Source of the DNA: Eonycteris spelaea
Taxonomy: Eukaryota > Chordata > Mammalia > Chiroptera > Pteropodidae
Direction: 5' to 3'
DNA: 64,000 nt
NCBI GenBank assembly: GCA_003508835.1
Contig: PUFA01000068.1
Span: forward strand, 6,758,001 to 6,822,000
Shown: piece after piece, positions 1 to 11,800 of the stretch
How the letters are laid out: each line of letters starts with the position of its first letter
Numbering within the stretch: position 1 is the stretch's first letter
Made by a program: the position numbers and the translations under genes
Notes under the pieces: generated by a model
Database searches by the model: none
What the model was told of the DNA's origin: nothing
What the model saw: only the letters and a program-made list of their open reading frames with translations

Positions 1-180
1 GAATTGGTGATGGATTGCATTTCATGGAGTAGGAAGGAGAGGAATCAAGGATATCTCCTAGGTTTTTGATTTGAGCAATTAGATGAAAAGCATACCAATT
101 TGCTGAAAATAGTAGTGGAAGAATGTATAAATTTATTATTTTATTAAGGAGCAACTGATTTATGAGAAGTGGAAAATACA
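1..180 (-). repeat. L2 LINE fragment, reverse-transcriptase part
   Basis: The sequence AGGAATCAAGGATATCTCCT, then AGGTTTTTGATTTGAGCAA, matches the remembered antisense L2 ORF2 consensus. It is old, diverged and runs off the window start. Confidence 0.5.
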
Positions 181-419
181 CCAGGAATCAGCAAGCGTTC
201 AATTGTCAGGTATGTCTTGGATAATTGTTAAATGCCCAGATATGTGCTTGATATGCTGAGGGTTGCAAAAAGGTAAAAACATGCTTGAGAATCTTAAAAT
301 ATTTACTGGGACACCAAGAAATCTAGAAGTTGCTGTGTTATCTATTATATGCCATCACATATAAAGTTGTTCACTGATAAAGACAAGATGATTAAATGTA
401 TATATAGGTACATTTTTGT

Positions 420-475
420 AATAATGTGGTTCATAGTAGATGCTCAATAAAATATTTGTTGACTGAATTCTAATT
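420..475 (+). repeat. L2 3' end
   Basis: Contains TAGATGCTCAATAAAATATTT followed by GTTGACTGAA, the typical L2 terminal sequence. Confidence 0.5.
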
Positions 476-1079
476 CAAAGAAGCAAAGTGTTTTTAATAA
501 TTAATAGACATTCAATAAATATTTAATTAATTTAATAATTTAGTTCAAAATACTGTACAAAGACAAATCATTTTGTAAAAGGGAAAGTATCATAAAATAG
601 ATTTTACTTTAATTCCAGAATAATGGGTTATTCTAGTTTTTATAATTTAGTTCTGCTATTCCTCCATTCTCTTCCACATCACACAGGCACACTTGGCTTT
701 AGAATCCAAGGAAGGGTTAATTCATCCTTAATGGATATGAATGGAATCATGAGAACAGATACCCACTAAGTAGTCTTAAACAATATGTAATGATGATGGG
801 ACAGTTTTCTCCAACTATTTGAGTAATTCGGGCCACCAGATGTCACTACAGATTAAGCAATGGTGAAAGGTTCCCCATAGTGTAAATTCAGCAGTGGCTT
901 CTGACAAGTTAAACAAACACAAAATAATTTAATTTAACTTTTAAAGAAAAAGAATTGGGCAGTTACTTTGACTTTTTTTCTTTCTTTGCCTTCCTTTGAA
1001 TGTATTTGGAAGAATGAGTAAACAATAAGGAATGCCTATGTTGCATACACTATCAAATTCTGTATCACTTTGCCTTTTA

Positions 1080-1560
1080 TCCTAATATAAAAGATGTTAC
1101 AGTCCAGCAGAGCATAGCTTTTGTTTCAGCAATTTGTTTGATTGTGAGCAATATTTTTCAAGCTCCATTTTTCTCTGACTTCATAAAAGAAGACTGTCCC
1201 AGCTCATTTATATTAATGACCCTTTACACAACTACCTTGCTTGTAAGGGGTACAGCACAGCCTGAATGTTTCCATTATAATGGCCACCTATAACGGGTAG
1301 TTAATCATGAAGAAAATTCATTAGCTGAATGTCACCAGAAACCTATGTCGTTTGGCAAATGAACAGGGGACAGCCAGTTTGAGTTTTAATTTCTGCAATG
1401 AACTTTTGTTATAAAATTCCTTTCAGCCTTATGAAATTGGGTAGGGAATTAATGGCATGACAAATGGCTGGTGAAACCTGATGAGAGGCCTTGATTACAA
1501 GAGAGTTTATTTTTGTCAAAGTTTCCACAAATTCTTCATCGGCGGAAGTTAAATTCTTGC
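1080..1560. other. Repeat-free block, possible conserved noncoding element
   Basis: No repeat is recognised. The block has several AT-rich homeodomain-like cores (TTAATGA, TAATGGCCACC, TTAATGGCATGACAAATGG)-type words and no long open frame, a texture often seen in vertebrate noncoding enhancers. This is an impression only. Confidence 0.2.
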
Positions 1561-1714
1561 ATGCCCTGAAATTTAGGTTTTAAACCATGAACAGCTAAGG
1601 AAACTGAAGCATGTATAGTCTTTGAGCAAGACTAAAGTTTAGGTCTGTCAAAATTCTTTCATAAATCAACTTCAAACTTACTGACACAATACTAGATATC
1701 TCACGTATTAATTT

Positions 1715-1975
1715 AATATTTATTCAGCAACCAGTTCTTGAGTATCTACTTTACACCAGACACTTTTCCATTTGTAAGAGATGCATTAGTGAACCAGACT
1801 GAAACAAGTCACCTTCGTGAAACTTATCTTCTGTTACAGAGTGGTGATGGGGGGATATGGAGGAATAGATAGAAAAAATAAACATTTAGCAATGAATAAT
1901 TTCATACACGTTAGAAAAAGGTTCTATAGAGAATAACTAAAAAGTGATGAGGAATGATGGGAAGTAGCTAAACAT
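1715..1975 (-). repeat. L2 LINE fragment, 3' part
   Basis: CAGTTCTTGAGTATCTACTT, CACCAGACACTTTTCC and AGTGAACCAGACTGAAAC follow the antisense L2 3' consensus in order. Confidence 0.6.
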
Positions 1976-3244
1976 ATTCCGTTTCAAGCACTGACAAAAG
2001 AAATGCAAAGTCTTCAACTTTACAACCTTTACTTTCTAGACTAAGAAAGAGATAAACTCCCTATTTAATACCAACTTGAAAATTCTCAGTGAGGAATATT
2101 GCCCCAGTTGCTTATTAAGAGAGCAATCAACTCTGCCTAATAAGACAGGAGTAAAGTAAGCGAATAATTCCAGTTAGAATGATTGAAGTGGGTGTAGGAG
2201 GAGTCCTTATAGGAATGAGGGAATTAGAGGGCAGAAGAAACAATAGGTGTCTACTGAAAAATTAAATATCAGTTGCTCTAGATTTTGGTACACATGCCTC
2301 ACTGGTGATTGACTGAACCTGTGAACATAATTTGACAAATCTTTTCAAGAGCCAAAGGAATGTCAATGCCTTCTTTGACCTATCAGTACATTCTGATTAT
2401 GCACACTATGAATTATATTTTGAAGGAAAAATGTATGCATAATGATGCTTATTTAAGTGTCATTTTAATAATGAAAAATAAAAAGCCTAGATAGTCACCA
2501 ATATTTGTGAGGCTATAAATTTATAGTACATCAATCAGCATTGTAAAGTTATAAATACTCATCATAAGCAACAATTAAGAGAATTATGAAATAAAGTCAA
2601 AATGGGCAATAAAATATTAAGTTAAAATCATATTTTGAAGATATCTATGGTTTCATTATTTTATGTTAAATGTATCCATTCATATGGGCAGAACTTCAAA
2701 AGGAAACAGGAAAAGAGGCTAGTTTATTTGATATATTTAATAAACATCCTTGAAGAACCACACTATTTAGCTATGTTTGAGAGTACAAGTATGAGTAAGT
2801 CATGTCTGTCTCATCAATCTATTGATGAAAGCAGGTCAGTATGTATGTACATGGAAAACAGGATGTGTTATTTTGGTTTTGTGGAAAGCTCACAGGGGTA
2901 TGGAGAAAGGAGAGAAAGAAGAGAGAAAATATTTCTTGGGCATGACACATTATGTGTTAAGCTCTTTCTGGGTACTTTTACCTATATGTTTCCTTAAGTT
3001 TGCATGAAAAATTATAATTTTGATTTTATGCCTGATTTATTTGTAGATAAACTAAAACTCCAAATAGTTAAATAATTTGATTATGGTCACTGTTATAGTA
3101 AGTAGTAAATCCCTAAATGAAACATTTAAATTAAACACATACTTTACTTTCTCCTTGGAAATATTGAGTCAGAATGGAGAGGGGAAAATTAGGGAAATGA
3201 GGATTTCCTCACAAAGTATTCAAAGGGGAGAATTATTTTGCATT
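1976..3244. other. No feature recognised
   Basis: AT-rich sequence. The 120-codon plus-strand ORF at 2635-2997 has no homology I recognise and no splice context; I treat it as chance. Confidence 0.5.
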
Positions 3245-3530
3245 GGATCTTAAATGCAGAGTGAGAGCTGTTCAGATGTTGCTCCAAATTTTGGAAACTG
3301 CATGTGCAAAGGCACAAAGACTTGAGTAGCAACATGCACTCTGTGCATTACACATTTAGAATGGTCAGAGACAGAAACCATGTGAGAGAAGAGGTGAGGC
3401 ATGAGACCAAGAAGTTAGATTCAAGTGAAAGGGAGTAAAGCGTGAATGCTCTTTAGGCCATAGTAAGGAGGTTGAACTTGATATTTAGTTGGTAGAAAGA
3501 TGAAGAATCTTCCAATTTGTAAAAAGGAGT
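3245..3530 (-). repeat. L2 LINE fragment
   Basis: CATGTGCAAAGGCACAAAGA and TAGGCCATAGTAAGGAGG follow the antisense L2 consensus (remembered as 'catgtgcaaaggc' and 'gccatggtaaggagtttgg'). Confidence 0.6.
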
Positions 3531-4105
3531 GTCCTTGCTTCTTTGTTTAGCTGTATCTTGCCCAGCTGCAGAATCTGGAGACATATGCCCAAATGGTGAA
3601 CCATAGAACTTAATATCAGAGAAATTTGATTCAGTTTTCTGTGTCTCGGGCAGTGCAGCATTTCTCTCTGTTCAATCCTGCCTCGAGGCGGGATGGGATT
3701 TGCTTATCACTGTTTTCGTTTCTTGTTATTGTAGGTGGTTTTTCTGCTCTTTTTAGTTCTCTGTCATCAAAAGAATTGGTGTGAAAATAGAACCTTTGTT
3801 TAAAATTTTGTTAGCTATTTTGATAAACAAGGTATTCTTTCATTTCTAAGGTTTTAAAAACAAGCCCATGAGCTTTTGCATTCCCAAATGGACTAATTTT
3901 CTGAAGAGCCTTTTTATATAGTATATAATTTTAGCAACATTTTGTCCATTCTGTGGCAATCAGAAGTCATGTGTGTATGCATGCACATATATACACATAT
4001 TTTATACGTGCATTATATAGTAAAGAGGATATATATACACATATGTATGTGTAGATATGTATATATTTATTTTTTTAAAGAAAATGTCAACTATGTTTAG
4101 AGATA
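3531..4105. other. Unassigned stretch with alternating TA/TG/CA DNA
   Basis: 3966-4071 is alternating purine-pyrimidine (TG/TA/CA) simple sequence. The remainder holds nothing I recognise; a short CCTCGAGG palindrome lies near 3682. Confidence 0.4.
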
Positions 4106-4107
4106 TA

Positions 4108-4282
4108 CAGCAGGTCCTCAGATAACATTGTTTTGTTCAACATCATTTTGTTATTACACTGATGAGATGTAGGAATTTAACTCTTGCTTATATCAATTGA
4201 CGTCTGGTAAAATTGGTTTTATTATGCATTGTTTTGCTGTAATTCCAAGGACCTATTGATGACATTTAGTGAGGACTTCCAA
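4108..4282 (+). mobile_element. Short DNA transposon relic, Tigger-like MITE
   Basis: It starts CAGCAGGTCCTCAGATAAC, contains TTGTTCAACATCATTTTGTT and CTGTAATTCCAAGGACCTAT, and ends GTGAGGAC, an inverted version of its start. This matches a remembered short TcMar-type mammalian element; the family name is uncertain. Confidence 0.45.
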
Positions 4283-5324
4283 ATCTATAAAGTTACAGAG
4301 CAACAGAGTCTAGATCTGTATAGCTTAATTCTAGATCCAACAGTAATTGATTTTAAGGCGTAGCCCAAAATAGATGTATTAGTTGCTAATATTTCTCTCT
4401 GTAGATTTTTATTATCTTTTGAAAGAAGTATTTTGAATTCTGTAGATATCTTGTGAAGGATAAGCTGCCTCTCAACAAGACATATATTTTATGCAAATGT
4501 CCTTGGTTGTAAAGAATCCAAGTAAGGCAAACCAACAAAACATTTGCAACATGAACAGAAATGTGCTTTAAGGCAGTATTTTTCTCGGTTTTCCATGAGC
4601 TATCACTTTTCTGAGAGACTTATCTTGAGATTTATCACAAGGACAAATAACTATTTCCAGCCTCACCTCAATTTCAAATTAAAATAAATGGAACAAAGGC
4701 TAATGTCTTAAACAAACAACAAAAATTTTCAATACCGATAATGGCCGAATTGTTCTTGAGAAATTTGTAACTAAAGATGTAAAGACCATGATACATTGAT
4801 GCCTCTCCTCATTTTTAAAAATAATCTGAAAACACTGAAATGTTTCAACAGAGAGAAACTTGATAGATCAAGAATAGGTCCATAAGTAGATATTACATAA
4901 ACACTAATATTTATCAAAGAGATTTTTCTGTAATTATAGAGTAGAAAAAAATTTAATTAATTTAAAACAACAGTAAGCTTGATTCATTTGCTATTAAATG
5001 TACATATCTACATGAATAGGGTTAGAAGGTACATATATGGGATAGAGTTTTTATACTAAAATTAATAAACTATGTTTTTAAGGTTATAGTTGCTTTAATT
5101 AAGAAAATAAAGTAGCTATAACTTAATAGAGTATCCTTTTATACCCACAAATTTCTACTCTGTCAACATCTCATCACAGAAGTACACACTGATTTTTTTA
5201 GAGTTAGAAGTATTAACTAAGGAATGGGAGAAAACTTGGTAGCTTAGTTATGCATTGATATAGAAAAGATATGATTTTTGGATTTACTATTTTTTATCTT
5301 TATGACATAATTATACCCAGTAGA
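4283..5324. other. No feature recognised
   Basis: AT-rich, with no named repeat and no convincing exon on either strand. Confidence 0.5.
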
Positions 5325-5480
5325 CTACAGTGTCTTAAGACATTCTTTACATTCAGACAGACCTGAGTTCAAATTTAATATCTTCCACTTACGAGCTATG
5401 TAACTTGGGCATGTTATTTAACATCTCAGAATCTTGAATGCTTATCTACAAAATTTAAATATGGTAGTCATAATGTGTAT
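5325..5480 (+). repeat. MIR SINE
   Basis: The order 'GACCTGAGTTCAAAT', 'CCACTTACGAGCTATGTAAC', 'TTGGGCATGTTATTTAACATC' and 'TTATCTACAAAATTTAAATA' follows the MIR core and 3' half. Confidence 0.7.
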
Positions 5481-5508
5481 TGAGTGACATTGTATTTTTC
5501 TTCTGGTT

Positions 5509-5526
5509 TCTTTTTTTTTTTTTTTT
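5509..5526. repeat. Poly-T tract
   Basis: An uninterrupted T run with no recognisable retroelement beside it. Confidence 0.7.
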
Positions 5527-5737
5527 AAATCCTAACATTAAAGCAAACATCAAATTTGGAATTTTGGCAGATTTAATCTAGAATCTAACAGTTTGATCTG
5601 TCTGGCAACATCGTTTAGTCTCTGAGCAACTTGAGGCTAGTAATTTTATTTTATTCAGTTTCTCTGCCACAAAATACCAAAAACATAATAAATAATAATA
5701 AAGAAAAAATGTTTAAAATTGCATTTTCTTACTGTTC

Positions 5738-5960
5738 CCATATCAGTTAGGATAGGGTAGGCTATGCCACAGTAACAGACTCTGAAATCTTAATGTCTTA
5801 AATGTGTAAAAATTTACTTCTTGCTTATGCAAAATTTAGTGTATATTGTCTATCTTGAAGCTCTTCTTCAAACAGTGAATGAGTATTTTGGTCCTTCAAC
5901 CTTGTAACACTGCTATTTGTGGCTGTTGTAGGGAACATAGGATGAAGAAATGTGATGTTT
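5738..5960 (+). repeat. Unnamed mammalian interspersed repeat, copy 1
   Basis: Begins TCAGTTAGGATAGGGTAGGC and TATGCCACAGTAACAGAC, a repeat start I remember without its name. It continues with TTTACTTCTTGCTTATG and CTTGTAACACTGC. A second copy lies at 21050-21330. Confidence 0.5.
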
Positions 5961-6584
5961 TTAAGAACCACCCTGAAGGTGGATTAAAATATTTCTGTCG
6001 AAATCGTACTGGTCAGACCCTTATGTTTACAAAATACCTCTAAAGGGGATTAAGAAATGTAGCTTTTCTCTTTACTCTTGAAAAATAAATGATATAGTGA
6101 ACATACAGCATAATCTCTGCCTAAGTATATATGGATTCATAAACTTTTCAGTGAAGCTTTTCCTGACCATCAACTTGAACTGATAATTTGGTTCCCTCAG
6201 CTAAGAATGGCACAATGCTTTTTATTTGATTAAGCAAATATTTCATACAGATAATTAGATACCTTTTCTTATTCATCTGTGATAGCATACCTGGTACAAA
6301 TCTCTAAACATATTTAATTGGACTTTCTGAATACATGTGACTTTCATAAGGAGTTTGACACAGAATATGGTTTTAGACATTTGATAGATCACCACACCGA
6401 GGAAATGAGTTATTCTTTGTGATATTAGATGGCAAAACTATGGAATATGGATAGATATTGGAGAAATGTAGGTTTACTTTAGTCTGCAAAAAGTCCTCCC
6501 ATAAAGATAAGTTAATTTGGTCATAGTGACTTTCCATTTTCTACACACACACACACTCAGTGCCTAATAGCAACATACAGTGGA
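5961..6584. other. Unassigned; short AC run
   Basis: Contains a short (AC)7 tract at 6543-6556. Nothing else is recognised. Confidence 0.45.
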
Positions 6585-6725
6585 AAGAGATAATCTTTAG
6601 ATTTAGATTTTTCTGGGATTAAAATTCAGTCCCACCAGCTACTATTAGCTAACTATTGACAGTGTAGCCTTAGCAAGTTAATTAAATTCATAGAGCTTCT
6701 GGCTTTTCTTACTTCTAATGGAGTT
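6585..6725 (+). repeat. MIR SINE
   Basis: 'GGGATTAAAATTCAGTCCCA', 'CCAGCTACTATTAGCTA' and 'GCCTTAGCAAGTTAATTAA' follow the MIR consensus in order. Confidence 0.62.
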
Positions 6726-7085
6726 TCATTTGTTAGATTTCTTAATAAATAGATATCAACTCTAGTGTTTTAAGTAGAAAAGAAATTTGTGGAGGTTTCT
6801 AAATAATTCACAGAATTAATAAAAAACTAACAGAACTAAATTAAGACTCTAAGCACAAGCGAACATTGAATAGGCATTAGAAATATAGCCCAAATCATGC
6901 TATGGGAACTTTCTGGTGCCAATGTCACTGGACACTCATTGTCATACCTAGTACTGGCGTCACTGTTGATCCTTCTATTCTGGACACTTGTTAGCAGTTG
7001 CCAATGGAATGAATTATTTCCTTTTTGAACTTCTTTCTGTTATTCAGGCCAGATTCAGATTTCTAGGTGAGAACTTCTTATCGCT

Positions 7086-7725
7086 TGGATCTCAGCTCCA
7101 TGTCTGTGCTCTCAGAGGGTGAAGAAAATGAGTGTCTGGCTTGCCTCTTACCAAGACTCAGAGAGTGGGGAAATCTCCAATATGTAAGGATCTAGTTACT
7201 AGACTTCCAGAAGTCATCTACAAGATATAACAATTGCAACTTCCTTGGCTTAATGCAAGAATTGCTAAAGATATATTTTAAATGGTATAATACAATATTT
7301 CACAAATGCTATCTTGACCCCATTTTTGAAGTCATGGCTAAAATCTCCCATTTCCTCTTCATGAGAAGTTTGCTAAGTCCTGACTTCAACTATTTTCCTG
7401 ATCAGGCCCTAACACTCTTGGGTTATAAAATATACATACCCATACCAGAGGCCCTCAAATAGCTAATACCCAGAGATTGCCTCCTCTTCCTTGGACTGGC
7501 AGAATTCTTCAAAATACCCAATCACACTGAGCCCATTTAACATCGCTGACCCCACTCCACTTATTGTATATAAACCACCTCCTACAGTTTATGCTCGCTG
7601 TTACCCTGTCCCCAGGTGCAGCTGCCTGTGTGGCCCTCTGTGGTAGTCTTCTCTCAATTGGAAATGCTAATAACAAAGAATTCTGCCTTTCATCTATCTG
7701 AGTCTTTGTGTTGTGTCTGCCATAA
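7086..7725 (+). mobile_element. Solitary retroviral LTR, 3' half clearest
   Basis: The end shows an LTR layout: a TATA-like TGTATATAAACC near 7566, a downstream stretch with AATAACAAAG at about 7670, then a T/G-rich U5-like end GTCTTTGTGTTGTGTCTGCCA. The left boundary is not visible; family unknown, probably ERV class I. No coding region accompanies it. Confidence 0.45.
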
Positions 7726-8035
7726 TAGAATTATAATTATGCCTAATATCCTATAATTAAGAGGCAAATGTTCAGTACTGTACTCAATATATTTACTAAA
7801 TATATTTTTTTTTTGATAAATAGCTAATGGAAATATTTTAGAGACCATTTTTGCATTGGATGGCTTTTGACTTTTTATTTAACTCTGTGGTTCTATGAGA
7901 AGCTAGAAAAGACATCAAATACAAATATTATAGAGCATATTTATTGTTGTTTTATCTCCATAGCAACTTTGACCTATAATGGCTGCTATGACATAAAAAT
8001 GATGGTACATCAGGCCCATCTGTTAATATTTTAAA

Positions 8036-8164
8036 GCATTAGAGGCCTGGTCTGTACCTCAAGAACTACTACATAAATAACTCTAAAAGTCATATTTGGG
8101 CATGTACATTTTTCAGAATATCTGTGGATGATTCTGATATAGTGATAAGGTTGAGAACCACTGG
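8036..8164 (+). mobile_element. MER5A-like hAT relic
   Basis: It ends GATAAGGTTGAGAACCACTG, the terminal inverted repeat of MER5A-type elements; the interior is diverged. Confidence 0.5.
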
Positions 8165-8632
8165 CATACAAGATAAACTTAAATGCCATTGCACTGCAAG
8201 CTATGATCTTCACAGTCTAGGTTAATCTATCTTTATAGTCTACTGTCTTTGAAGCAGTATTATTATGCTTTGAAGCAGTATTATAGGGATTGCCATTCTC
8301 CAGACACCATTTTTTCCTCCTCCTGGATGTTTCATAAGCTATTTTTTTTAAGTGGAATCTGACTTATATCTCTTTTTCTGGTCTGTGGTACAATACCTAG
8401 TTCCAGTGGTCCTCCTCTGCTTCTCTTCAGAAGGTCTGCCCAGGTGATATGTTATATGGATTTTTTTTTTAATGCAGCGTGTTTTACATTTTTCTCCATT
8501 CCCAAAGTTATTCCTTTAGAATAATATTTATTTGAGACTCTGTGATTTTATAAAATTTCCCCAACTGTTGCTAACATCTCAAATCTGTCCACTTTAAAAC
8601 TCATGGAATTATTTTTATTGATTAATTTAAAC
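8165..8632. other. Unassigned, with a small direct duplication
   Basis: TTTGAAGCAGTATTAT occurs twice in tandem between about 8249 and 8285. No named repeat or gene is seen. Confidence 0.4.
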
Positions 8633-9167
8633 AGTATGGGCATATACCATGTCCTTATTGAGTTCTTTGAATATTTGGATATTAGGCCCTTATCAGAGCC
8701 TAATTTATTAGGTCTTTATTTTCCCATTGGGTTAGTTGCCTCTTTACCTTGTTGACAGTTTCTTTTGGTGAGCAGAAGCTTTTTAGTTTGATGTAGCCCC
8801 ATTCATTTATTTTTACTTTTACTTCTCTTGCCTTTGAGGTCAAATTCATAAAATCCTCTTTAAGTCCAAGGTCCTTAAATTTAGGTCCTACGTTTTCTTC
8901 TGCACATTTTATTGGTCTTATATTCAGGTCCTTAACCCATTTTGAGTTAATTTTGGTGTGTGGTGTTAGACAAGTCTAGTTTCGTTCTTTTTCAGGTGGC
9001 TTTCCAACTTTCCCAGCACCATTTATTGAAGTGGCTTTTCTTTCTCCATTGTATGTTTTTGGCTTTTTTGTCAAAAATTATTTGCCCGTGTAAATACAAG
9101 TTCACTTCTGTATTCTCGATTCTGTTCCACTGGTTCATTTGTCTGTTTTGCTGCCAATACCAACAAT
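8633..9167 (-). mobile_element. L1 LINE fragment, ORF2 C-terminal part
   Basis: The minus strand encodes [20 protein letters not shown] and [12 protein letters not shown], hallmark L1 ORF2 protein sequence downstream of the reverse transcriptase. Stops and frameshifts follow further on, so it is dead. It lacks a 3' UTR and poly-A tail and abuts an opposite-strand L1 at 9168. It looks less diverged than its neighbour. Confidence 0.8.
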
Positions 9168-10812
9168 AGCATAAAAGATATGAAAAACTTAGAAATCTGA
9201 TGAAAAATGTAAAAGGCCTATACATTCATAACTACCATATATTACTGAGAGGATTAAAGCAAATTCAGTAATTGGAAATATATAGAGTACATGTACAATA
9301 TTTTTCTTATGTTAATTCTACACAAATGTTTCTGTAAATTTAATGTAATCCTAATCAAGATCTCAGTCAGATTTTTTCATTAAAATTGAAAAACTCATTC
9401 TAAATGTAATATGGAAATTCAAAGAATCAAGCCAAATTGAAAAAGAACAAATTGGAAGATTAATATTATGAGATTTCAAGACATTTTATAAAGAGACAGT
9501 AATTAAGAATTTCTATTGGCATTAAAATAATAGATTAATGGAACTGAGTCTAGAAATACAAGAGCAACTAACTTTTCGAACCATTGGATATTCATTTACA
9601 AAATCATAACAAAAATACAACAAAAAATAACAAAAGTAAAAATAAATCAATCTTCACCACATGCCATGTACATAAATTACTTATGTTGTTAAAATTGTAG
9701 ACCTAAATGTGAAATATTAAACTATTACATGTTTAGAATTAAAAAAAAAAATAGAAGAGGTCCTGTGACCTTGGGTTAGGCAAAATTTTCATAGATACAA
9801 AAACAAAAGTATTATCCATAAAATAGTAATTGATAAATTGTACTTCAGCAAAACTGCAGACTTAAATATCTTCAACAGATATTGTTAAGAGAATGCAAAG
9901 ACCAGACACAGACTAGGAGAAAAACACTTGCAAAAATGTGTTTAATAAAGATCTTATACCAGAATATATATTTTTAAAAAACCTCAAGACACAATAATAA
10001 GACAAATAACTCAATAAAAAATAAACGATTTGGATGGACAGTTCACCAAGAAAATGTATGGAGGGCAAATAAGGACATAGAAAGATGGTCAACGTAATTC
10101 ATCATTATGAAAATGCAATTTTGTTTTACACTTCTATTAGAATGTTAAAATTTAAAAGACTGATGAATACAAATGCATATTATAAGTGGGTAAACTATAT
10201 TGGAGAATAATTTCTTAAAATTTTAACATGTACACTTACTTTAATGATTCAGTAATTCTCCTTTGTATTTTTCCAAGAGAAATGAAAACATACAAATATT
10301 TTACATGAATTTTCTGAAAAGATTCATTCAGTCTCTACTTGTAATAGCCCCAAATCAAGAATAACCCTAATGTTAATCAACAAGTTAGCAGGTAAAAAAA
10401 ATTGTGGCACATGTATAAAATTGAATATCATATGGCAATAAAAATGAACAAACTATTGCTACATGCTACAACATGGATGAGTCTCAAAATAATTATGCTG
10501 ACTGAGAGGAACAAGACCAAAAAAAATTGTATGATTCTATTTATATAGAATTTTAGGGAATACAAAAAAATCTTATGAGAAAAAGCAGATTAGTGATTGA
10601 CTGGGGATGGAGGAGGACTGAGACTGGTAAAAAGAAGGTATTATAAATTGACATGAGAAAACTCTGAATGCAGTCCTCATTATCTTGACTATAGTGGCGT
10701 TTTCATAGGTGCTGCGTACATGTGTCAAAACTTATCAAATTGTACATTCCAAAAATGTGTGATTTCTTATGTCAGTTGTACTTTAGTAGAGCTTAGAATT
10801 TAAAAAAAAAAA
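9168..10812 (+). mobile_element. Old L1 LINE, end of ORF2 through 3' UTR and A-tail
   Basis: From 9168 it follows L1 ORF2 ('CATAAAAGATATGAAAAACT', 'GTAATCCTAATCAAGATCTC') through 'GCTACATGCTACAACATGGA' (about 10458) and the 3' end 'AAATTGTACATTCCAAAAATG', finishing in an A-run at 10801. Many stops and indels place it in an old L1M-type subfamily. About 1.6 kb. Confidence 0.82.
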
Positions 10813-10924
10813 AGGAAATAAGATCTCTCTATTAATGAGCAAGTCGTTTAATGTCCATAGAGGATCAGGAAAAAATTATATGTTTGGTTCAGAAAGTGGC
10901 TCAGAGAATTAGCACTAGTTTATC

Positions 10925-11090
10925 AAGAGGCTTAAAGAATGGACAAAGAAGATCAAGGAAGGCTTTGCTGAACTGAATTTTAAAGGACATGAAGCAGGTG
11001 AATTCATGAGGGATATGTTCCAATAAAAGAGTTTTCATGTACAAAGGCATGAGAGATGAGAGAATGTGGTATGTTTGCAAAACTACAAGT
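10925..11090 (-). repeat. L2 LINE fragment
   Basis: 'GATCAAGGAAGGCTTTGCTG', 'TTTTAAAGGACATGAAGCAG' and 'TTCATGTACAAAGGCATGAG' follow antisense L2. Confidence 0.5.
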
Positions 11091-11429
11091 TAGGTCTGTC
11101 ATCAGTCACTGAATGTTGTCTTTGATCCTCAGCCCAGTTTTCTTGTTTTCTATTAACACTACTTTTGTTTTTTAACTACCCAGTTTGAAGCCTTAGGTTC
11201 CCTTAGTGGCAAGTGTGTGGGACTTCAGGGAAGTGAATTTTCTCACAAGTGTTTCAACAAGAGCAGGTCCCCTTAACTGTGTGATGAGTTTAAGTGCCTG
11301 CAAAAGATTTACTGAGGAAAGTGTTCTACAGTTAAAACAAAACAAAACCTCACTATTTTGACTAATGTGAAATGCTCTCTATTTTCAAAACAAAATGTTT
11401 TCTTGTTTTCATTATTTTGCATTTCCCCC

Positions 11430-11575
11430 ACCCCCCAAACCAGAGAGGTCTTTACCTTCCATGTGTGCTGTCCAAGTCTATCAGTTTTAAAGCCACCCCA
11501 GTGAAAGCTTCCCTGATTCCTACAGTTGAGATATTTCTCCCTCTTATGAAAACCTACAACACTTTAGAAATGCTG
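11430..11575 (+). repeat. L2 LINE fragment
   Basis: 'GTGAAAGCTTCCCTGATTCC' and what follows resemble the sense L2 3' region ('gaggccttccctgacc'). Confidence 0.35.
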
Positions 11576-11579
11576 TGAT

Positions 11580-11800
11580 GCCAGTTATGTGTCAGAGAAT
11601 GCTCTTGGCATTTTAACATATGTTATTCATTTGATCCTCACAACATTGCTATGAGGCAGGCGGCATCATCTCTACTACATGGATGAAAAGTTGGAGGCTC
11701 AGATTGGTTTCGCCTATATGACTTTCCAAAATTTACCAGCTGGTAAGAAGCAGAACTAGGAATATCATCCAGGCTTTTTACCCCATGCCATATTTTAATT
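11580..11800 (-). repeat. MIR SINE, nearly full length
   Basis: 'TTTGATCCTCACAACATTGC', 'TATGAGGCAGGCGGC', 'AGTTGGAGGCTCAGA', 'CCAGCTGGTAAGAAGCAGAA' match antisense MIR in order. Confidence 0.75.

Noticed and set aside
2635..2997. 120-codon plus ORF
   Set aside because: Low-complexity AT-rich codons, no family features, no exon context.
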